Assembly (NCBI GenBank): GCA_964593905.1
Contig: CAZQLE010000150.1
Location: forward strand, 1 to 9,976
Length of the DNA stretch: 9,976 nt
Source: CAZQLE01 sp964593905
GTDB taxonomy: Bacteria; Chloroflexota; Anaerolineae; Anaerolineales; Anaerolineaceae
Direction: 5' to 3'
Shown: piece after piece, positions 6,348 through 9,976 of the stretch
Position numbering within the stretch: the first letter of the stretch is position 1
Layout: every line of letters begins with the position of its first letter
Notes under the pieces: model-generated
Told to the model about the DNA's origin: nothing
Database searches by the model: none
The model's input: the letters and a program-made list of their open reading frames with translations, nothing else
Made by a program: the position numbers and the translations under genes

Positions 6348-6656
6348 TCAGGGCACCCAGCGCCCGATATCGGTCCAGCAATAGCCGAGGTGATCGGCCA
6401 TTTCAGCGCTGGTCTTCTTTTTGATGAGCCGCTGGGCGTATTCCATCAGCTCAAGCCCGCCAATTTCATCCAACCGCACGCCAATTTCGCGGGCGCGGAT
6501 ATGGCGGCACTGCAAGTTGTACTGGCCGCCCGGTCGTTCCGAGAGAAAATCATCCTTCGCGCCGATGCGCTGCAGCTCTTCCAGCAGTTTTTCCACCTGC
6601 TGCTGGTGCTGCGGCGGGTAGGGGCGTTTTCCAAACAACATATCCAGAATACCCAT
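6348..6656 (-). CDS. Conserved-looking hypothetical protein, 102 aa
   Basis: I do not recognise a named family. The 102-aa product has no membrane segment or signal peptide and looks soluble and mostly helical. It starts with MGILDMLFGKRPYPP, then an acidic/basic helix (QQQVEKLLEELQRIGAKDD). A middle section LQCRHIRAREIGVRLDEIGGLELMEYAQRLI is followed by a C-terminal DHLGYCWTDIGRWVP. The EIGxRLxExGGxELM and W..IG.W pattern feels familiar from small Chloroflexota proteins, but I can give no function. The start is supported by AGGGAGG on the minus strand (plus 6665-6671), about 8 nt before the ATG. The overlapping plus-strand frame is rejected because it runs through the terminator and the upstream inverted repeat. 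The leader carries an 8+8 inverted repeat at 6699-6721, and the gene converges on the bidirectional terminator. It is the only minus-strand gene here. Confidence 0.8.
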   Translation of the reverse strand: MGILDMLFGKRPYPPQHQQQVEKLLEELQRIGAKDDFLSERPGGQYNLQCRHIRAREIGVRLDEIGGLELMEYAQRLIKKKTSAEMADHLGYCWTDIGRWVP

Positions 6657-6698
6657 CGCGGCGGCCTCCCTGTGTTTGTGGATGAATCTAGCACTGTG

Positions 6699-6721
6699 TC
6701 AAACATGATAATGATGTTTGA
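6699..6721. promoter_or_regulatory. Inverted repeat, probable operator upstream of the minus-strand gene
   Basis: TCAAACAT (6699-6706) and ATGTTTGA (6714-6721) are perfect reverse complements around a 7-nt spacer. The site lies 43-65 nt upstream of the start of the 102-aa gene. A minus-strand TATGAT (plus 6736-6741) could be a -10 box, placing the repeat just downstream of the transcription start. A TTGACA on the minus strand (plus 6697-6702) overlaps it but has no -10 at the right distance. No regulator gene is adjacent. Confidence 0.5.
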
Positions 6722-6779
6722 TACAGCACCAGTCTATCATAAATCGGGGGTCAGTGAGCGGTGAATCAAAAGTAAAGTA

Positions 6780-6944
6780 AGGTGCGCCCTGGCGCACCTG
6801 CCTTTCGTCCGTGTCATGCTGAGCCAACGGCGAAGCATCCCTGCGCTGGTCTGCAAGGCCCGTGCCGCTTGTTGTCTGCCGTCGCTGGTGCGTCAAGACG
6901 CACCCTACGATGGAGATGCACGGTAGGGTGCGCTTTAGCGCACC
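6780..6944. repeat. Hairpin-rich non-coding element, MITE- or interspersed-repeat-like
   Basis: The gene-free stretch 6657-7032 holds a compact set of hairpins. AGGTGCGCC/GGCGCACCT lies at 6780-6788/6791-6799. ATGCT-GA-GCC/GGC-GA-AGCAT lies at 6816-6838 with symmetric GA mismatches. GGTGCGTC/GACGCACC lies at 6887-6894/6897-6904. CGCACCCTAC/GTAGGGTGCG lies at 6899-6908/6923-6932, and GGTGCGCT/AGCGCACC at 6927-6934/6937-6944. The ends carry the same GGTGCGC..GCGCACC motif. The middle resembles the GTCATGCTGAGC...GCGAAGCATC repeat and the GTAGGGTGCG repeat I recall from many bacterial intergenic regions. No open frame or transposase is convincing. It may be a non-autonomous mobile element or a fused pair of interspersed repeats. 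Confidence 0.6.
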
Positions 6945-7032
6945 GAAACAGCGCCGTTACAACGCAGCCCGTCAGTATTTTGATAACCATCTCTGAGGTG
7001 TGAAAGATTCACCTTTGTGGTACAACACACCT

Positions 7033-7764
7033 ATGGCGTGGATTTTTCTCTCTGCTCATCTGGATGATGCCGTGCTCTCGTGCGGCGGGCTGATTGCCAG
7101 CCGCGCCGAAGCCACGGCGGTGTGGACGATTTTTGCCGGCGACCCGCCGGCGGGTGAGTTGACCCCCTTTGCACGCGAGCTGCACGAGCGCTGGCAGACC
7201 GGCCCCGCGGCTGTGGCTGCGCGGCGCGCGGAAGATGTGGCGGCCTGTGCCCGCCTGGGGGCGGTTTACCGTCATTTTTCTTACCCCGACTGCATCTACC
7301 GTCGTCTGCCAGACGGCCGGCCGGTCATTGCTGACCGGGAGGATCTGTTTCGCCCCGCTGCTGAGCCGGGTTTGACCGCTGAACTGGCCGGGTTGTTTCA
7401 GACGCAGATTCCGGCCGGGACGCGGGTGGCCTGCCCGTTGACCTACGGCGGGCATGTGGACCACCGCATTGTGCGCGCAGCGGCAGAACAGGCTCATTGT
7501 GAGCTGTGGTATTACCCCGATTATCCCTATGCGGCTCAACCTGAAGCGGGCGGGGGTGAAACGGGCCGCGCTTTGCTGCCGCCAGACAGCCGGGCGGTGC
7601 GTTTTGATCTGCCTGCTGAAGCGACCGCCACCTGGGAGCAGGCGGCAGCGGCATATGTTTCACAGATCAGTACCTTCTGGGCCGATGAAGCCGCCCTGCG
7701 CGCCGCGCTGCGCGAATATGCCCGCCAGGGGGGCGGTTCGACCTTATATCGTGTAGCCTGTTAA
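7033..7764 (+). CDS. PIG-L/LmbE-family deacetylase (zinc-dependent N-acetyl hydrolase)
   Basis: This 243-aa protein belongs to the PIG-L/LmbE/MshB family, soluble zinc enzymes that remove acetyl groups from N-acetylglucosamine-type sugars or related conjugates. The N-terminal metal motif is SAHLDDAVLSCGG (His9, Asp11, Asp12) and the second metal motif is GGHVDHRIV (His141, His144); both look intact. The Leu between His and Asp replaces the commoner Pro, a change I recall in Chloroflexota members. Starting at ATG7033 places the first strand (MAWIFLSAH) at the N-terminus as usual for the family. An in-frame GTG at 7000 would add 11 residues, but GAGGT directly abuts it with no spacing, and ATG7033 has no clear Shine-Dalgarno, so the start is uncertain. 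The gene stands alone between a repeat-rich gap and the next promoter. The substrate cannot be predicted from the neighbours. Confidence 0.88.
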   Translation: MAWIFLSAHLDDAVLSCGGLIASRAEATAVWTIFAGDPPAGELTPFARELHERWQTGPAAVAARRAEDVAACARLGAVYRHFSYPDCIYRRLPDGRPVIADREDLFRPAAEPGLTAELAGLFQTQIPAGTRVACPLTYGGHVDHRIVRAAAEQAHCELWYYPDYPYAAQPEAGGGETGRALLPPDSRAVRFDLPAEATATWEQAAAAYVSQISTFWADEAALRAALREYARQGGGSTLYRVAC

Positions 7765-7793
7765 TTTTGAAAACTTTCTACAAACCTCAATTG

Positions 7794-7802
7794 TGCTATA
7801 CT
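7794..7802 (+). promoter_or_regulatory. Extended -10 promoter giving a leaderless transcript
   Basis: TGCTATACT is an extended -10 (TG at 7794-7795, TATACT at 7797-7802). Seven bases downstream is A7809, the first base of the ATG of the 83-aa gene, so the mRNA would be leaderless. The -35 at 17 nt is poor (CTTTCT), which an extended -10 can tolerate. No Shine-Dalgarno precedes the ATG. Confidence 0.6.
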
Positions 7803-7808
7803 GGTTGC

Positions 7809-8060
7809 ATGCAAGAACGGTCTTTTTGGTCGTCCTGGTCTAAGTTCTTGCGCCGTCACCATCTTGCCGAACCTGCCGCTGTAATTTTGGATTCACTGGG
7901 GCCGCTGCGATTTTTTGCAGCTCAAATGGTTTATTTTACAGCCCCCATTGCAGCGGGAGAACGTCAGGGTGGAGCATGGCAGGCGCTGGCCCAACTGTTG
8001 GAAGATCCTGAAGAAAGCCGTTCTTTTATTACCTTCTTGCGGGAAGGAGAACCATCTTGA
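7809..8060 (+). CDS. Small protein of unknown function, 83 aa, first gene of a membrane-protein operon
   Basis: The function is not recognised. The 83-aa product begins MQERSFWSSWSKFLRRHHLAEP and has a moderately hydrophobic central stretch (AVILDSLGPLRFFAAQMVYFTAPI, about 24-47). It ends in an acidic segment with LAQLLEDPEESRSFITFLREGE. The centre could be an amphipathic or membrane-associated helix but is interrupted by Gly-Pro and charged residues, so it is not a clear membrane span. ATG7809 is preferred over an in-frame TTG at 7767 because an extended -10 lies just upstream and would place transcription start on the ATG. The stop overlaps the TTG start of the DUF6754 gene (TTGA), and the Shine-Dalgarno of that gene lies inside this one. 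The two products are therefore probably made together and may interact. Confidence 0.7.
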   Translation: MQERSFWSSWSKFLRRHHLAEPAAVILDSLGPLRFFAAQMVYFTAPIAAGERQGGAWQALAQLLEDPEESRSFITFLREGEPS

Positions 8061-8824
8061 CTGATTTACAAAACACCATAGCGCTGCTTCTGGTGATCGT
8101 CGCCTTTGTGCTGATGATTCTATTTACCTTTCTGAAATCGCAACGTGGCCGCATGACCCTGCGTCCGCTAGCGGCGTTTCATCGTTTGCGGCGCGCGCTG
8201 GGGCTGGCCGTGGAAGACGGCAAGCGGCTGCACATCACCCTGGGTAAAGGCAGTCTGCTGGGGGTGGAAGGTGCATCGGGCCTGGTGGGTCTGGCTGCGC
8301 TGGAACGGATTGCACAATTGAGTGTGATTAGCGACCGGCCGCCCACGGTGACCAGTGGCGACGGGGCGCTTTCTTTGCTCAGTCAGGATACCCTGCGCGC
8401 GGCCTACCGCACCAGCAATGTGCTGGAACAGTACGACGCTGATCAGGGCCGCCTGACCGGCACACAACCCCTGGCCTATGTGGCCGGGACGCTGCCGGTG
8501 ATCCACGATGAACAGGTGGCAGCCACCATTCTGCTGGGAAATTTTGGGCCCGAAGTGGCCTTTTTATGTGAGGCTTCCGATCAGGAAAAAGCGTTTACCC
8601 TGGCGGCCAGTGATTCGCTTCCGGCTCAGGCGGTGTTGTATGCCACGGCTGAGGAGCCCCTGATTGGGGAAGAGCTGTTCGCCGTCCCGGCTTACTTGCA
8701 GGCCGGGCCCGCGCATCTTGCCAGCTTGCGCGTGCAGGATATCCTGCGCTGGGTGGTGATTGGCGGGCTGCTGGCGACAGTACTGTTGAAACTGATCAAT
8801 GAGATGTTTGGAGTGAGGTTCTGA
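8057..8824 (+). CDS. DUF6754 domain membrane protein
   Basis: This 255-aa protein has one membrane helix at each end (about 7-26 and 229-247) around a soluble domain of about 200 residues. From memory the soluble part matches DUF6754: GKRLHITLGKGSLLGVEGASGLVGLAALERIA, then SDRPPTVTSGDGALSLLSQDTLRAAY, LAYVAGTLPVI, a LGNFGPEVAFLCEA segment and PLIGEELFAVPAYL before the second helix. No catalytic residues are assigned to this family, so no activity can be claimed. It starts with TTG8057, well supported by AAGGAGA at 8044-8050, 6 nt away, and by its TTGA overlap with the gene before it. Its stop overlaps the next ATG by one base. The uninterrupted coupling suggests a membrane complex with the 83-aa and 206-aa proteins. 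Confidence 0.8.
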   Translation: MTDLQNTIALLLVIVAFVLMILFTFLKSQRGRMTLRPLAAFHRLRRALGLAVEDGKRLHITLGKGSLLGVEGASGLVGLAALERIAQLSVISDRPPTVTSGDGALSLLSQDTLRAAYRTSNVLEQYDADQGRLTGTQPLAYVAGTLPVIHDEQVAATILLGNFGPEVAFLCEASDQEKAFTLAASDSLPAQAVLYATAEEPLIGEELFAVPAYLQAGPAHLASLRVQDILRWVVIGGLLATVLLKLINEMFGVRF

Positions 8825-9444
8825 TGCGCGCGCCCTTTGCTGCTGCTGTTGCCATTGCGGTTGGATTGGTAATTCTGGCGGGCTATTTTGCCCCCATGCC
8901 CGAGGCGCTGGGTCTGGTGCGCGCAACACTGCTCGGCTGGGCGGTGATTCTGGCTGCGGTGGCCGGGCTGGTGGGGGTAATTAACCTGACGGCGGCCCAC
9001 TGGCGCAAGCTGACCCGCTCCAAGACGCGCGATCCATACAGCTTGCTGGTGATTCTGGGTTTTGTAGCTACGGTCGCAGCGGGGATCTGGTTTAAACCCG
9101 GCAGCCCCGAATTTCGGCAGGTGGTGTTGTCGATTCAGGCCCCGGTTGAGACCTCATTGATGGCCATGCTGGCTGTCAGCCTGGCTTATGCCTGTTTGCG
9201 GCTGCTGCAAAAACGGCGCGGCGCAATGGGGATGATTTTCTTTGTCAGTGTGATCGTTTTCCTGCTGCTGGGCAGCGGGTTATCGGCCGCGTTGCAAAAC
9301 CTGCCCGGTATTGGCGAACTGGTGATGGTGATCAACCGTCTGCCGCTGGCCGGCGCACGGGGCATTTTACTGGGGGTTGCACTGGGCAGCCTGATGACTG
9401 GCATACGGATTTTAATGGGCGCTGACCGGCCCTACAGCGGGTGA
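8824..9444 (+). CDS. Polytopic membrane protein of unknown function, 206 aa
   Basis: I do not recognise a family. The protein is almost wholly membrane-embedded, with about six predicted helices near 5-22, 33-56, 72-90, 106-128, 137-157 and 172-197. A basic loop (HWRKLTRSKTRD, 59-70) and another (LQKRRG, 128-133) should face the cytoplasm by the positive-inside rule. The stretch between helices 3 and 4 (FKPGSPEFRQVVLSIQAPVETS) would then lie outside. Its start overlaps the DUF6754 stop (TGATG), with GAGG at 8815-8818 five nt upstream. The zinc-ribbon gene begins two nt after its stop. The tight coupling makes it a likely partner of the DUF6754 protein, perhaps as membrane anchor or channel, but this is inference from gene order only. 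Confidence 0.75.
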   Translation: MRAPFAAAVAIAVGLVILAGYFAPMPEALGLVRATLLGWAVILAAVAGLVGVINLTAAHWRKLTRSKTRDPYSLLVILGFVATVAAGIWFKPGSPEFRQVVLSIQAPVETSLMAMLAVSLAYACLRLLQKRRGAMGMIFFVSVIVFLLLGSGLSAALQNLPGIGELVMVINRLPLAGARGILLGVALGSLMTGIRILMGADRPYSG

Positions 9445-9446
9445 TT

Positions 9447-9976
9447 ATGGCGGATAAACCTTGTCCAATGTGTGGGCGTACCAACCCGGAAGACGCGCAG
9501 AGCTGTCGATACTGCCGCGCCAGGTTAACGTCGCCGGCTGAAGGTTCCGGCGAGAACTGGATGGATGATTTGCGCGCCGATGGGGCCGTGGGCGATGATG
9601 CCCGGCCGGCGGCGAATGACCAGCCGGAAGGTGAACTCCCCGACTGGCTGAAGCGGGTGCGCGACCGCAGCCAGGAAGAGCAGGGTTATCTTAAACCGGC
9701 ATGGGAACAGGATATCACCCCGCCCAAAGAAGAAGATTTGCCGCCCTGGAAAAACGAAGAAAAACAGCCCCCGGCGACTGAACCGGACTGGTTGAAAGCC
9801 TTTGATGAAACCACCTCCGCTCTGGCCCAGCCTGTGGCCGATGCCGGCGAACCGGACTGGTTGAAAGCCTTTGACGAGACCCCTGCTGCCACCCCGGCCC
9901 AGCCCGCGGCCAGTGCGGGTGAGCCAGACTGGCTGAAAGCTTTTGACGAGACCCCTGCTGCCACCCCGGCCCAGCC
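9447..9976 (+). CDS. Zinc-ribbon protein with tandem PDWL repeats (3' end outside the window)
   Basis: The visible 176 residues start with a zinc ribbon, CPMCGRTNPEDAQSCRYC, in which Cys6, Cys9, Cys20 and Cys23 would bind one zinc. A long acidic, Pro/Ala-rich and probably disordered region follows, with PDWL at 65-68, 113-116, 136-139 and 160-163. The last three are in near-identical units of 23-24 residues, EPDWLKAFDET followed by an Ala/Pro/Gln linker. Proteins of this layout in Chloroflexota, as I recall, often continue with many more PDWL units and membrane helices at the C-terminus, but that part is not visible here. The gene starts two nt after the upstream stop, with only a weak GGGTGA as Shine-Dalgarno, so translational coupling is likely. 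The PDWL units look like short docking motifs. The function is unknown; it is the last visible gene of this operon. Confidence 0.8.
   Translation, partial: MADKPCPMCGRTNPEDAQSCRYCRARLTSPAEGSGENWMDDLRADGAVGDDARPAANDQPEGELPDWLKRVRDRSQEEQGYLKPAWEQDITPPKEEDLPPWKNEEKQPPATEPDWLKAFDETTSALAQPVADAGEPDWLKAFDETPAATPAQPAASAGEPDWLKAFDETPAATPAQ
9780..9976 (+). repeat. In-frame tandem repeats encoding EPDWLKAFDET units
   Basis: Unit 1 spans 9780-9848 (69 nt), unit 2 spans 9849-9920 (72 nt) and unit 3 begins at 9921 and is cut by the window end. The segments 9870-9904 and 9942-9976 are identical over 35 nt, including third codon positions, which points to recent duplication. Unit 1 is more diverged. Confidence 0.9.

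Noticed and set aside
6697..6702. Consensus -35 (TTGACA on the minus strand) for the 102-aa gene
   Set aside because: No acceptable -10 occurs 16-18 nt downstream on the minus strand, and the match overlaps the inverted repeat, so it is probably chance.
6273..6764. Plus-strand open frame of 163 codons opposite the 102-aa gene
   Set aside because: It runs through the bidirectional terminator and the 8+8 inverted repeat and has no good Shine-Dalgarno. The minus-strand frame has a well-placed Shine-Dalgarno and a more protein-like composition.
6782..7003. Open frame of 73 codons in the repeat-rich gap
   Set aside because: It is built from the hairpin repeats, has no Shine-Dalgarno and no protein-like composition.
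9780..9976. CRISPR-like regular repeats
   Set aside because: The repeats are in frame, differ mostly at silent or linker positions, have no unique spacers, and encode a protein motif.

Overview
The window looks like chromosomal DNA of a high-GC member of the Chloroflexota, most likely Anaerolineae. This is an inference from gene content recalled from that phylum: a class D/E-like sortase followed by a tiny single-pass membrane protein, a DUF6754 membrane protein, and a zinc-ribbon protein with tandem PDWL repeats. No rRNA, tRNA, CRISPR array, phage gene or transposase is visible. Every gene runs on the + strand except one small gene at 6348-6656.

Layout. (1) 1-1303: a sortase, then a 71-aa C-tail-anchored protein with its own -10 box and Shine-Dalgarno, closed by a strong hairpin. 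(2) 1365-2435: a class V aminotransferase-fold protein in which the PLP-binding lysine, the PLP-pairing aspartate and the substrate-carboxylate arginine all appear to be replaced; it is probably a pseudoenzyme. (3) 2455-6335: a self-contained operon. A 38-bp near-perfect palindrome overlaps the promoter and ends at the ATG of an unusual regulator (IclR-type helix-turn-helix fused to a PNPOx-like split barrel). The regulator is coupled by ATGA overlaps to an ABC ATPase and a permease, then an NMT1/THI5-like lipoprotein binding protein. A bidirectional terminator closes the operon. (4) 6348-7032: a small minus-strand gene of unknown function, an inverted repeat in its leader, and a non-coding stretch with several GGTGCG..CGCACC hairpins resembling a mobile or interspersed repeat. 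(5) 7033-7764: a PIG-L/LmbE-family deacetylase. (6) 7794-9976: an apparently leaderless operon of an 83-aa protein, a DUF6754 membrane protein, a polytopic membrane protein, and a zinc-ribbon/PDWL-repeat protein that runs off the window.

How the genes may work together. Region 3 reads as an autoregulated import system for a small aromatic heterocycle, of the kind recognised by NMT1/THI5-like proteins (thiamine pyrimidine, riboflavin or B6-like compounds). The regulator carries a domain fold that normally binds FMN, PLP or F420, so it could sense the imported compound or its cofactor product. The upstream degenerate PLP-fold protein may belong to the same theme, but it has its own Shine-Dalgarno and sits before the operon promoter. 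Region 6 is a conserved-looking but uncharacterised membrane assembly.
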